Source: Leucobacter chromiireducens subsp. solipictus (lineage in GTDB: Bacteria > Actinomycetota > Actinomycetes > Actinomycetales > Microbacteriaceae). Taken from it: DNA of 64,000 bases. The notes beneath the pieces are model-generated. The model was not told the origin of the DNA. It searched no databases and worked only from the letters and a program-made list of their open reading frames with translations. Below are positions 10,053 to 19,849 of this stretch, piece by piece (the stretch's first letter is position 1; the number at the start of each line of letters is the position of its first letter). The translations under genes and the position numbers were made by a program. Location of the stretch: the NCBI RefSeq assembly GCF_016758195.1, contig NZ_QYAC01000004.1:280283-344282 (forward strand), in the 5' to 3' direction.

Positions 10053-10904
10053 CTACTCCGCCAGAGCCGCGAACACCTCGTCGGCGCGCTCCCACAGCAG
10101 CGCCCCGCCGACCCCCGGGAGCACGCGGCGCGACGCGCCGGGGATGCGAGACTGCAGCGTAGCCCCGTGATCGGGCGAATGCGTGAGGTCGTGTTCGCCG
10201 AACAGGATCGTCACCGGACAGGTGATCCGATCGAACACCACCTCCCAGCGCCGCATCGCGATCAGCGTGTCGATCACGTACCCGGCCGCGTCGTGCCCAA
10301 ACCCCTCCGCGAGGGCTGCCTGGTACCGCGCACGGAACGGCGCGGAACCGTACCAGGCGCGATCACTGGGGTGCGCACCCGCGAGCACCATCTCCTCCAT
10401 GGCCGCCGCGGAAAAGCCGCCGAGGATCTGTGCAGCCGCGTCCGGGTCGCTGCGCGCGAGGTCGGAGAGGGCCGCCGCCTCGTCGGGGAGCTGCGCGCGC
10501 ACCGCGGGGAACGCGACCTCGTCGGCGGGCGAGACCAGCACGAGCCGGCTCGCGGCACCCTGCGCGGCCAAGCCAAGCCCGAACACGCCGCCCTGCGAAT
10601 TCGCCACCACGGGCACCGCGGTCCCCGGCCGCCCCGTGACCGCGTCACACACCGCCGCGTAGTCCGCCACGGTCGAGGCGAGGGTGCGCGCCGGATCGTG
10701 GTCCGAGGCGCCCATGCCGGGACGGTCGAGGGTGATGAGCCGGAGGCCGCGCTCCGCGAGGAGTTCTTCCCCGAAGGCCATGGTCTTGCCGGTCCCGGCA
10801 CCCGCAACGAACAGGACGGGCTGGCCGTCGGTGGGTCCCCACGCCGACCCCGTGATCAGCCGATCCTGGGGGCGACGTACCGTGAAGCTGGTGGGACGTG
10901 TCAT
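10053..10904 (-). CDS. alpha/beta-fold hydrolase
   Basis: 283 residues. The fold signature is visible: LFVAGAGTGKTMAFGEELL (oxyanion region), LDRPGMGASD, the nucleophile elbow VVANSQGGVFGLG (Ser in an N-S-Q-G context rather than the usual G-x-S-x-G), and FGEHDLTHSPDH near the catalytic acid and His. The substrate cannot be read from the sequence. The GAGTGKT stretch resembles a P-loop but sits in the hydrolase oxyanion position. The ATG at 10904 is preferred over a TTG at 10934. Divergent from the DUF349 gene. Confidence 0.8.
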   Translation of the reverse strand: MTRPTSFTVRRPQDRLITGSAWGPTDGQPVLFVAGAGTGKTMAFGEELLAERGLRLITLDRPGMGASDHDPARTLASTVADYAAVCDAVTGRPGTAVPVVANSQGGVFGLGLAAQGAASRLVLVSPADEVAFPAVRAQLPDEAAALSDLARSDPDAAAQILGGFSAAAMEEMVLAGAHPSDRAWYGSAPFRARYQAALAEGFGHDAAGYVIDTLIAMRRWEVVFDRITCPVTILFGEHDLTHSPDHGATLQSRIPGASRRVLPGVGGALLWERADEVFAALAE

Positions 10905-10964
10905 CTGCACAGGATACCGGTGCGCGCGGGGCAACTTCTGCGCGCGTTCAGTTCGGCAGCGCCC

Positions 10965-10981
10965 CCACTATGGCATAGTGG
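10965..10981. promoter_or_regulatory. perfect palindrome in divergent promoter region
   Basis: CCACTATGGCATAGTGG, two 8-bp arms around one base, lies between the divergent hydrolase and DUF349 genes and is flanked by C-tract and G-tract. It is a good shape for a dimeric repressor site; the regulator is unknown. Confidence 0.45.
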
Positions 10982-11027
10982 AGGGGTCTATCCCGTATGG
11001 TCGGCGCGACCGGCCCACACACGTTAA

Positions 11028-12275
11028 GTGAGCAGAACCGTGAGCGAAGCGACCAACGAAACGCCCTGGGGACGAGTCGACGACGACCGTACCGTGTATG
11101 TGCGCGAGGGTGACGGTGAACGCGTGGTCGGGTCCTTCCCCGACGGCACGCCCGAGGAAGCCCTCGCCTACTTCACCCGCAAGTTTGCCGACATCGAGGG
11201 TCAGGTCACCCTGTTGGAGGCTCGGATCGCCCGCGGCACGGCGGACGCCTCCGCAGCCGACTCCGTCACGAAGCTCACAGCGCTGCTCGTCGAGCCGGCC
11301 GCGGTGGGCGACATCGCCGGGCTGCGCGCCCGCGTCGAGAAGCTCAGCACCAAGACCGCGGCGCTGAGCGAGAAGCAGCAGGCCGAGCGGGAGGCCGCTC
11401 GCCAGGAGGCCATCGCCAAGCGCGAGGCAATCGTCGTGGAGGCCGAGCGGCTGGCCGCACAGCCCGAGGCGTCGATCCGCTGGAAGGACACGAGCCTCGC
11501 GTTCGAGCAGCTCTTCACCGATTGGCAGAGCGCGCAGCGCAGCGGCCCCCAGGTCCCCAAGGGCCAGGCGGACGCGCTGTGGAAGCGCTTCCGCACCGCG
11601 CGCCAGACCTTCGATAGCGCCCGTCGCGCCCATTTCGCGCAGATGGACGCCACGAACAAGGACGTGAAGCAGCGCAAGGAGCGGATCATCGCCGCCGCCG
11701 AGGCGCTCGCGCCCAAGGGCATCGACGGCATCCCGAGCTACCGCAACCTGCTCGAGGATTGGAAGGCCGCCGGTCGCGCGAGCCGCAAGATCGATGATCA
11801 GCTGTGGGCTCGGTTTAAGGCCGCGGGCGATGTGCTCTACCAGGCGAAGGCCGAGGAAGTCGCACAGACCAACGAGGAGTACGCGGCCAACCTCGTCGCG
11901 AAGCAGGAACTGCTCACCGAGGCCGAGCCGATCCTCACCGTCACCGACCGCGTGGCGGCGCGCAAGCAGCTCACCGCGATCCAGCTGCGCTGGGACGAGA
12001 TCGGGCGCGTGCCCCGCGAGGCGCTCCGCGACGTCGAGGGCCGGCTGCGCAAGGTCGAGGACCACGTCAAGCACCTCGAGGACGAGCACTGGCGCAAGAC
12101 GAACCCGGAGACGAAGGCCCGGAGCGAGGGCCTGCGCGGCCAGCTGGAGTCGTCGATCGCCGAGCTGAGCTCCGAGATCGAGGCCGCGAAGACCGCGGGG
12201 AACGCGAAGGCGCAGAAGGAGGCCGAGGACAAGCTCGCCACCCAGCAGTCCTGGCTCGCCGCCCTCGGCGACTAA
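11028..12275 (+). CDS. DUF349 domain protein
   Basis: 415 residues, almost wholly helical and highly charged. It contains repeated DUF349 units of ~70 residues recognisable by WKxxxxA-type motifs (FEQLFTDWQSAQRSGPQVPKGQADALWKRFRTA; LLEDWKAAGRASRKIDDQLWARFKAAGD; LRWDEIGRVPREALRDVEGRLRKVEDHV). Its N-terminus ETPWGRVDDDRTVYV is conserved in the actinobacterial group. Exact function is not established. Alternative start GTG at 11040. It commonly lies next to rsh in Actinobacteria, as here. Confidence 0.85.
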   Translation: MSRTVSEATNETPWGRVDDDRTVYVREGDGERVVGSFPDGTPEEALAYFTRKFADIEGQVTLLEARIARGTADASAADSVTKLTALLVEPAAVGDIAGLRARVEKLSTKTAALSEKQQAEREAARQEAIAKREAIVVEAERLAAQPEASIRWKDTSLAFEQLFTDWQSAQRSGPQVPKGQADALWKRFRTARQTFDSARRAHFAQMDATNKDVKQRKERIIAAAEALAPKGIDGIPSYRNLLEDWKAAGRASRKIDDQLWARFKAAGDVLYQAKAEEVAQTNEEYAANLVAKQELLTEAEPILTVTDRVAARKQLTAIQLRWDEIGRVPREALRDVEGRLRKVEDHVKHLEDEHWRKTNPETKARSEGLRGQLESSIAELSSEIEAAKTAGNAKAQKEAEDKLATQQSWLAALGD

Positions 12276-12321
12276 GCACCGGCGGAGCGCCGCCCGAGCG
12301 TCGCTCACAGCTTTTCGATGC

Positions 12322-12362
12322 GGGGCCCGGCACCAAGTTATCCACACTTGGTGCCGGGCCCC
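12322..12362 (+). terminator. hairpin downstream of DUF349 with a DnaA-box loop
   Basis: A perfect 16-bp stem (12322-12337 with 12347-12362) encloses a 9-nt loop that is exactly TTATCCACA, the consensus DnaA box. It is positioned as the DUF349 terminator but lacks a strong T-tract after the stem. Confidence 0.75.
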
Positions 12363-12397
12363 TCGCGTTTCCGGCGCGGGCCACCGATGATGGACGC

Positions 12398-12973
12398 ATG
12401 ACCTCCACCCCAGCCACCCGGGCCTCTCCCCACCCCTCGCCCGGGAAACTACGCGTCCCAGACACGGCGCACTGGCCCGCCGCCGTGCGCAGCGCGGAAC
12501 TCCGGCGCGGCAGCCTCGTCCCCTGCGGGCCGGGGGTCCGCCCTGTGGGCTGGCCGGACACCCCCAGGGTGCGGCTCGCGGCGCTCCGCCCGTGGCTCCC
12601 CACCGGCACCATCGCGGTGTTCATGACCGCCGCGTGGGTGTGGGACGCCTGTCCGACACCGGGTCGGCCGCTGCACGTGAGCACGGCCGGGCGGCGCGCT
12701 CGCCCCCGGACTCCCCCACTCGGCGTGCGCGTGCATCAGTTTCGCGCTCCCGCGACGGACACGGTGGCATTCGGTTCCGGGGCCACCACGACGCGCAGGC
12801 GCACGCTCTGCGATCTGCTGCGGCTGAGCGAGGACTTTGCCCGGGAGCACCGGCTCGCGTGTCGCGTCCTCCGGTTGCAGACGGCGTGGGGCGATGCGGA
12901 GATCGCCGACGCACTCGCCCGTGGCCCGGCGCCGCACCGCCAGCGGGCACTTGAGCGCCTCAGGGAGCTGTGA
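12398..12973 (+). CDS. AbiEi-antitoxin-like hypothetical protein (orphan)
   Basis: 191 residues, very Arg/Pro-rich. The layout resembles C-terminal AbiEi-like proteins of Actinobacteria: VRLAALRPWLPTGTIAVFMTAAWVW, then a short strand (LHVSTAGRRARPRT), GVRVHQF, and TRRRTLCDLLRLSEDFAREH with the conserved R-T-L-x-D-L helix. No AbiEii-type nucleotidyltransferase toxin lies beside it, so it would be an orphan. Assignment is by pattern and tentative. It runs convergently into rsh. Confidence 0.55.
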   Translation: MTSTPATRASPHPSPGKLRVPDTAHWPAAVRSAELRRGSLVPCGPGVRPVGWPDTPRVRLAALRPWLPTGTIAVFMTAAWVWDACPTPGRPLHVSTAGRRARPRTPPLGVRVHQFRAPATDTVAFGSGATTTRRRTLCDLLRLSEDFAREHRLACRVLRLQTAWGDAEIADALARGPAPHRQRALERLREL

Positions 12974-12993
12974 TGCGTCCCGGGCGGCGGTCG

Positions 12994-15243
12994 CTAGTTC
13001 GTGATCCGGTAGACGTCGTAGACGCCGTCGATGCGGCGGACCGCGTTGAGCACGTGATCGAGGTGTGTGGCATTGGCCATCTCAAACACGAACTTGCTGA
13101 TCGCAAGCCGCGAGGTCGACGTGTTCACCGTCGCGGAAAGTATGTTGACGTGGTGTTCGGAGAGCGTGCGCGTCACGTCAGAAAGCAGCCCCGAGCGGTC
13201 CAGCGCTTCGACCTGAATCTGCACCAGGAAGACGCTCTTGGTCGTCGGGGCCCATTCGACCTCGATGATCCGGTCCTCCTGCTTTCGCAGGTTCTGGAAG
13301 TTGTGGCAGTCCACGCGGTGCACGGACACGCCCTGTCCCTTCGTCACGAAGCCGAGGATCTCATCGCCCGGAACGGGGGTGCAACACTTCGCGAGTTTCG
13401 CGAGGATATCCGAGGCACCCTTCACGATCACCCCGCTCGAGCCCGTGGCCCGAGACGCCCGCGGTGCCTCGATGATCGGCATCGTCGCGAGCGCGGGCTC
13501 CGTCGAGGTCTGATCGTCGAACACGAGCGCGGTGACCTTTTCGACAACCGACTGCGCGGAGACGTGGCTCGCGCCCACGGCGGCGTAGAGCGCCGTCACG
13601 TCGGCGTACCGCAGCTGCAACGCCACCTGCTGCAGGGCTTCGGAGTTCATCACGCGATGCAGCGGCAGCCCCTGCTTCCGGAGCGCCTTCGCGATCTCGG
13701 TCTTGCCGTTCTCAGCGTCCTCCTCGCGGCGCTCCTTCGTGAACCACTGCCGGATCTTGTTCTGCGCGCGCTTGCTCTTGACAAACGAGAGCCAGTTCTT
13801 ATTGGGACCGGCATTCGGGTCTTTCGAGGTGAAGACCTCCACGACGTCACCGTTCTGCAACGCGGTCTCCAGCGGGACCAGACGCCCGTTCACGCGTGCA
13901 CCCATGGTGCGGTGGCCCACCTCGGTGTGCACCGCGTAGGCGAAATCGACCGTGGTGCCGCCGTTAGGCAGGCCGATCACGCGCCCCTTGGGGGTGAAGA
14001 CGTACACTTCCTTCGCGCCGATTTCGAAGCGCAGCGCGTCCAGGAACTCGCTCGGGTCCTCGGTCTCCGCCTGCCAATCGGAGATGTGCGCGAGCCAGGC
14101 CATGTCGTTGGAGGTGGTTCCGGCCTGGTCCTGCGCCCGCTGCTTGTACTTCCAGTGCGCGGCCACGCCATACTCGGCGCGCTGGTGCATCTCGACGGTG
14201 CGGATCTGAATCTCCACGGCGCGACCGTCCGGTCCGATCACGGTGGTGTGCAGCGACTGGTACAGATTAAACTTCGGCGTCGCGATGTAGTCCTTGAAGC
14301 GGCCCGGAATCGGGGTCCACCGGGCGTGCACCGCACCCAGCACCGCGTAGCAATCGCGGATCGACTGCACGAGCACCCTGATGCCCACGAGGTCGTAGAT
14401 GTCGTCGAAGTCGCGGCCGCGGACGATCATCTTCTGATAGATCGAGTAGAGCTCTTTCGGGCGCCCGGTGACTTCGCCGCGAATGCGCGCGTCGCGCAGG
14501 TCCGCTTCGATCGTGCTGATCACCGTGCCGACGATCTCGTCACGCTGGGGATTGCGCTGCGCGATGAGGTTCTCGATCTCCGCGTACAGCTTCGGCTTGA
14601 GCACCGCGAAGGAGAGATCCTCGAGCTCGGACTTCATCGACTGGATGCCGAGGCGGTGCGCGAGCGGCGCGTAGATCTCGAGGGTTTCCTGCGCCTTCCG
14701 CTTCGCCGAGTCGCTCGAGACAAAGCCCCAGGTGCGGGCGTTGTGAAGCCGGTCGGCGAGCTTAATCACCAGCACGCGGATGTCCTTGGCCATCGCCACG
14801 ACCATCTTGCGGACGGTCTCGGCCTGGGCCGAGTCGCCGTACTTCACCTTGTCGAGCTTCGTGACCCCGTCCACGAGCATCGCGATTTCTTCGCCGAAGT
14901 CACGCGTGAGCTCCTCCAGCGTGTACTCGGTGTCCTCGACCGTATCGTGGAGCAGCGCCGCCGCGATCGCCACCGGGGCGACGCCGAGCTCCGCAAGGAT
15001 CTGGGCCACCGCGATCGGGTGGGTGATGTAGGGCTCACCGCTGCGACGCTTCTGGCCCCGGTGCGCGCGCTCGGCTGTCGTGTACGCCCGTTCGATCACC
15101 GAGAGATCCGCACGCGGATAGTTCCCACGGACCGTGCGCACCAGCTGGTCTACCGCGCCCGGGGCGCTGCCTCGGGAAAAGATTCGAGGCACGAGTCGAC
15201 GCAACGCGGTCGTGCCGCCCTGCGCCACATCGTTCGTAACCAC
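12994..15243 (-). CDS. relA: bifunctional (p)ppGpp synthetase/hydrolase (RSH)
   Basis: Makes and degrades the alarmone (p)ppGpp. The order is an HD hydrolase domain (YITHPIAVAQIL; HDTVED at about residues 99-104, required for hydrolysis), a synthetase domain (RPKELYSIYQKM; DDIYDLVGIRVLV; EIQIRTVEMHQRAEYGVAAHWKYK), TGS (VFTPKGRVIGLPNGGTTVDFAYAVH) and a C-terminal ACT domain (VQIQVEALDRSGLLSDVTRTLSEH). 749 residues. Both active sites look complete, as expected for the single long RSH of Actinobacteria. Start GTG at 15243 behind GGAGGAG. Confidence 0.96.
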   Translation of the reverse strand: MVTNDVAQGGTTALRRLVPRIFSRGSAPGAVDQLVRTVRGNYPRADLSVIERAYTTAERAHRGQKRRSGEPYITHPIAVAQILAELGVAPVAIAAALLHDTVEDTEYTLEELTRDFGEEIAMLVDGVTKLDKVKYGDSAQAETVRKMVVAMAKDIRVLVIKLADRLHNARTWGFVSSDSAKRKAQETLEIYAPLAHRLGIQSMKSELEDLSFAVLKPKLYAEIENLIAQRNPQRDEIVGTVISTIEADLRDARIRGEVTGRPKELYSIYQKMIVRGRDFDDIYDLVGIRVLVQSIRDCYAVLGAVHARWTPIPGRFKDYIATPKFNLYQSLHTTVIGPDGRAVEIQIRTVEMHQRAEYGVAAHWKYKQRAQDQAGTTSNDMAWLAHISDWQAETEDPSEFLDALRFEIGAKEVYVFTPKGRVIGLPNGGTTVDFAYAVHTEVGHRTMGARVNGRLVPLETALQNGDVVEVFTSKDPNAGPNKNWLSFVKSKRAQNKIRQWFTKERREEDAENGKTEIAKALRKQGLPLHRVMNSEALQQVALQLRYADVTALYAAVGASHVSAQSVVEKVTALVFDDQTSTEPALATMPIIEAPRASRATGSSGVIVKGASDILAKLAKCCTPVPGDEILGFVTKGQGVSVHRVDCHNFQNLRKQEDRIIEVEWAPTTKSVFLVQIQVEALDRSGLLSDVTRTLSEHHVNILSATVNTSTSRLAISKFVFEMANATHLDHVLNAVRRIDGVYDVYRITN

Positions 15244-15272
15244 CTGATCTCCTCCTCGAATGTTTGAACGCT

Positions 15273-15316
15273 ACACCACGGGCACCCATTCTGACCAACT
15301 GGGTGCCCGTGGGTGT
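15273..15316 (-). terminator. hairpin between secF and rsh
   Basis: A near-perfect ~16-bp stem (15273-15288 with 15300-15316, one bulge) downstream of the secF stop and just upstream of the rsh start. There is no clear U-tract, so it may act as a stabilising or weak termination structure. Confidence 0.65.
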
Positions 15317-15341
15317 GGCGACGGCCGAATCGATCGGACGG

Positions 15342-16397
15342 CTACGCGGTGCTCGCGGTGGCGGAGTCCGCCGACGAGCCCGCGGCCGCAGCCGAGTCGG
15401 CCGCGTTCGAGGAGCCACCGCGCTGACGCAGCACCTTCTCGTCGTGCCGCTTGACGGCGGGCTCGCCCTCGCGCAGATGCGCATACATCGGTGCCGCGAT
15501 GAAGATCGTGGAGTACGCGCCGACCAGGATGCCGATGAACAACGCGAGGGAAATATCGCGCAGCGTCCCCGCACCGAGCACAAAGGCACCGATGAACAGG
15601 ATCGAGCCAACGGGCAGGAGGGCCACGACGGAGGTGTTGATCGAGCGCACCAGCGTCTGGTTGACGCCCAGGTTGACCGCCTCCGCGAAGGTGGTGCGTT
15701 CCGTCAGTTCGCCGGGCAGCGTGTTCTCGCGAATCTTGTCGAACACCACGACCGTGTCGTAGAGCGAGTACCCCAGGATCGTCATGAAACCGATCATCGC
15801 GGCCGGCGTGATCTCGAAGCCCGAGATACCGTAGATGCCCGCCGTGATCACGAGGTCGTGCAGCAGGGCGGCGATCGCCGCGAGCGACATCTTCCAGGTG
15901 CGGAAGTAGAGCGCCATCACGAGGGAAGCGAAGACCAGGAAGACGAACAGGGCGATCACGGCCTGTCTCGTGATGTCTTGCCCCCAGGCGGGCCCAATGA
16001 AGGAGTAGGTCACCTCTTCGGCGTCGATGTCGTACGCCGCAGCGAGGGCGGCCGTCACCTCACGGTTCTCAGCCTCCGCCAACGCCTCCGTCTGCACCCG
16101 AATGTCGGTGGGACCGACAAGGGTGACGCGGGGCGCACTCGAGGGGAGCACCTCCGCAACCGCTTCCTCGGCGACCGCGGTATCACGGTCCTGCCCGTCG
16201 GTGAGGTGCACCTGGAACTGGCTGCCGCCCGTGAACTCGATCCCGAAGGTGAAGCCGCCGCGCAGCAACGGGCCCACGATCGAGAGCACGATCAGGATCA
16301 GCGAGATCGCGTACCAGGTCTTTCGGCGACCGATGAAGTTGATCGACTTCTCGCCGGTGTAGAGAGCGTTGCCGAACTCGGCAAATGATCGAGCCAT
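15342..16397 (-). CDS. secF: protein translocase subunit SecF
   Basis: Inner-membrane partner of SecD that uses proton-motive force to finish protein export. 351 residues. The first membrane helix follows NFIGRRKTWYAISLILIVLS, then FTFGIEFTGGSQFQVHL (the conserved D/E-F-x-G-G motif has Glu here). The C-terminal helices contain SLYDTVVVFDKIREN. The tail is Ala/Ser-rich. It lies 2 bp from the secD stop, in one operon. Confidence 0.95.
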   Translation of the reverse strand: MARSFAEFGNALYTGEKSINFIGRRKTWYAISLILIVLSIVGPLLRGGFTFGIEFTGGSQFQVHLTDGQDRDTAVAEEAVAEVLPSSAPRVTLVGPTDIRVQTEALAEAENREVTAALAAAYDIDAEEVTYSFIGPAWGQDITRQAVIALFVFLVFASLVMALYFRTWKMSLAAIAALLHDLVITAGIYGISGFEITPAAMIGFMTILGYSLYDTVVVFDKIRENTLPGELTERTTFAEAVNLGVNQTLVRSINTSVVALLPVGSILFIGAFVLGAGTLRDISLALFIGILVGAYSTIFIAAPMYAHLREGEPAVKRHDEKVLRQRGGSSNAADSAAAAGSSADSATASTA

Positions 16398-16399
16398 GA

Positions 16400-18193
16400 T
16401 TAGCTCTCCTTTCCGGTGGTCGCGCCCACGGCCTCGGCCGCCTTGCGCTCCGCGATGGTCTGCCGGCGTTCGGCTTCCTTCTGGCTCCGGGCAACCTTCT
16501 TCCCCGCGCCCTTGCTTGCCACCACGGGTTCGCGGAACTGCGCGCGGCCGCGGTACACGGCACCGAGCTGGCGCGGATCCAGGCCGGAGAACTTGTTCCC
16601 GTTCTGGTAGAACCGCGTCCGGGCGAGCAACGTCATCATCGGGTGCGTGAACAACGCGACAACGAGGACGTCAACGAGGGTGGTCAGGCCGAGCGTGAAC
16701 GCGAAGCCCTTCACGTTGCCGACCGCGAGAATAAACAGGATCACCGCGGCGAGGAAGTTCACGCCGTCCGAGGCGAGGACCGTGCGGAACGCTCGGGCCC
16801 AGCCGTTCTCGACGGCGCGCTCGATGGTGAAGCCGTCGCGCAGCGCGTCGCGGATGCGCTCGAAGTAGACGATGAACGAGTCGGCGGTGAAGCCCACCGC
16901 GACGATGATGCCCGCCACGCCCGCAAGCGAGAGTCGGTAGCCCTGACGCCACGAGAAGAACGTGAGCAGGAGGTAGGTCAGCACGCCCGCGATCACCAGG
17001 GAGGCGATCGTCAGCGATCCGAGTGCGCGGTACTGGAAGAGCGAGTACACCACCACGAGCAGCAGGCCGATGAGACCCGCGAGCAGGCCCGCGCCGAGCT
17101 GGCTGGTGCCGAGCGTGGCGGAGATATCCTCCTGGCTCTGCACCGAGAAGTCGATGGGCAGCGCGCCAAACTTGAGCTGATCCGCGAGCGCCTTGGAGGT
17201 CTCCTGCGTGAAGTCGCCGCTGATCGAGGGACGGCCATCGAGGATCTGTCCCTGCATGGTGGGTGCCGAGAGCACCCGGCCATCGAGCACAAACGCAAAC
17301 TGGTTCTGTGGCTCCGGGGCACCGTAGAGGCGCGAGCTGATCTTGCCGAACTTCTCCGCACCGGTCTTGTTCATGATGATCTGCACGACCCAGCCGCCCG
17401 TGGTGGCACCCGTCTGGGTGGTCTCCATTTGGGCGGTGGCGTCCGTGATCACGTCTCCGCTCAGCTCGACGGGGCCGAGCAGGTACTTCTGCGTGCCGGT
17501 GTCGTCGCACGTGATGAGCGGCCGGTCCGCGGCAGCGTTCCCGGTCTCCAGCGCGGATTCCATGTCGCAGGTAAACGCGTCGAACTTCGCCTGCAGTGCC
17601 GGTGTCACCCAGGCGAGGTCGCCGGCCTCGGCGGGCGGGGGCTCCGGGTACAGATCATCCGGGTCGCTCATGACCAGCTTCTCGGCCGCAGCGCGGGCCT
17701 CAGCCGCCTGCGCCTCGGCCTCCTCCTGCGCCTTCAGCTCTTCGGCCGTCGGCTCCTCGCCGCTCGTGTTCGCGGGCGGCACCTGGTTCATGTCGATGCC
17801 GATCCCCACGGCAAGCACCGGGCGGAAGTCGAGCTTCGCCGAGGCCTCGATGCGCTGCAGCGTCTCCTCGTCCGCCTTCCCGGGAATCGACACGGAGATG
17901 TGCTGGTTGCCCTGGGTGGTGATCTCCGCCTCGGACACCCCGGCCGCGTCAACGCGCTGCCGAATGATCGAGACGGCCTGCTGCAGCTGTTCCCCCGTGA
18001 CAGCCTTGCCATCTGTCTGCTCGGCGGCCAGCAGGATCTGGGTTCCGCCTTGCAGATCCAGTGCCAACTTCGGCGTCCAGCTCGCATCGCTCCGGAATAC
18101 TCCGTAGGTGATGAGGCCGGCGAGGCCGACAATCAGAACCAGAAGAAACACGAGGGAGCGGCGGGCTCGCCTCACGGCTGGTGTAGTAGCCAC
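16400..18193 (-). CDS. secD: protein translocase subunit SecD
   Basis: 597 residues. N-terminal membrane helix, then LDLQGGTQILLAAE (conserved D-L-x-G-G), a periplasmic P1 domain containing an unusual Glu/Ala/Pro-rich insertion (about residues 135-200), and the six-helix core with VAGIIVAVGFTADSFIVYFERIRD. Exported-face domains are intact. Start GTG at 18193. Cotranscribed with secF; a hairpin separates it from yajC. Confidence 0.95.
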   Translation of the reverse strand: MATTPAVRRARRSLVFLLVLIVGLAGLITYGVFRSDASWTPKLALDLQGGTQILLAAEQTDGKAVTGEQLQQAVSIIRQRVDAAGVSEAEITTQGNQHISVSIPGKADEETLQRIEASAKLDFRPVLAVGIGIDMNQVPPANTSGEEPTAEELKAQEEAEAQAAEARAAAEKLVMSDPDDLYPEPPPAEAGDLAWVTPALQAKFDAFTCDMESALETGNAAADRPLITCDDTGTQKYLLGPVELSGDVITDATAQMETTQTGATTGGWVVQIIMNKTGAEKFGKISSRLYGAPEPQNQFAFVLDGRVLSAPTMQGQILDGRPSISGDFTQETSKALADQLKFGALPIDFSVQSQEDISATLGTSQLGAGLLAGLIGLLLVVVYSLFQYRALGSLTIASLVIAGVLTYLLLTFFSWRQGYRLSLAGVAGIIVAVGFTADSFIVYFERIRDALRDGFTIERAVENGWARAFRTVLASDGVNFLAAVILFILAVGNVKGFAFTLGLTTLVDVLVVALFTHPMMTLLARTRFYQNGNKFSGLDPRQLGAVYRGRAQFREPVVASKGAGKKVARSQKEAERRQTIAERKAAEAVGATTGKES

Positions 18194-18220
18194 AACTGAC
18201 TGCTTTCTCTCAGAGGGAGG

Positions 18221-18251
18221 GGGAAAAAGCCGCGGCCGGAGCCGCGGCTTT
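18221..18251 (-). terminator. intrinsic terminator between yajC and secD
   Basis: An 11-bp stem (18226-18236 with 18241-18251) with a 4-nt loop, followed on the minus strand by TTTTTCCC. It would end or attenuate the yajC transcript before secDF. Confidence 0.8.
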
Positions 18252-18257
18252 CACAAG

Positions 18258-18734
18258 CTACGCCTTCGGCGTCTGCTCGCCACCCTGCTGGTCAGTATCG
18301 GGGCCCTGCGTGCCCGACTCGTCCGCTGCGGCGTCCGTGCCGCGGTCGAGATCGGCTGCGTCGACCTCCGGAGTCGCCGTCGTTTCGGGGGTGCCGTTCG
18401 CGAGGCGCTCGCCAAATGCCGGGTCGTCGTCCGGGGCGAGATCCGAGGCCGGTGCCTCGTCAGCAACCTCGACCGGTGCCACGATCTGGGAGACCGCGTT
18501 GCGATGCACCACAAAGGTGCTCGTGCCGCTGCGCACCGTGACCTTGTTCTCTTCCTCGTCAACCGAGTCGATCGTGCCGTAGATCCCCGACTGCAGCATC
18601 ACATCGGCACCCGGCCGAAGTCCACTCTGGAGCTCCTGCATCGCCTGCTGACGCTTCTTTCCGTTCCGGAACATGAAGAAGATCAGGAGCGCGATCAGCG
18701 CAAACATCATCAGAGTGATCGGGTCAATAGCCAC
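18258..18734 (-). CDS. yajC: preprotein translocase subunit YajC
   Basis: Small membrane protein associated with SecDF. 158 residues. One N-terminal helix (PITLMMFALIALLIFFMFRNGKK), then the cytoplasmic YajC domain (QSGLRPGADVMLQSGIYGTI, VHRNAVSQIV). The C-terminal ~65 residues are an acidic, low-complexity tail, longer than in enteric YajC (~110 residues) but common in Actinobacteria. Start GTG at 18734. Confidence 0.93.
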   Translation of the reverse strand: MAIDPITLMMFALIALLIFFMFRNGKKRQQAMQELQSGLRPGADVMLQSGIYGTIDSVDEEENKVTVRSGTSTFVVHRNAVSQIVAPVEVADEAPASDLAPDDDPAFGERLANGTPETTATPEVDAADLDRGTDAAADESGTQGPDTDQQGGEQTPKA

Positions 18735-18841
18735 GACGGTCCTTTCGGTGGGCGTGCCCGCGCGGGTGCAGAGGGCACAATTCTCTCGATTCTAGCGGGT
18801 TCGCGCCTGCAGAAACACAGAGATTTCCAGGGAATCGCGCG

Positions 18842-19845
<1,004 letters not shown>

Positions 19846-19849
<4 letters not shown>

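Noticed and set aside
10750-10810. P-loop NTPase (GAGTGKT) in the hydrolase gene
   Set aside because: The motif lies in the oxyanion-hole strand of an alpha/beta hydrolase and lacks a Walker B or other NTPase features.
12970-15267. Long open frame antisense to rsh
   Set aside because: Low-complexity Arg/His/Asp-rich translation typical of an antisense shadow in high-GC DNA.
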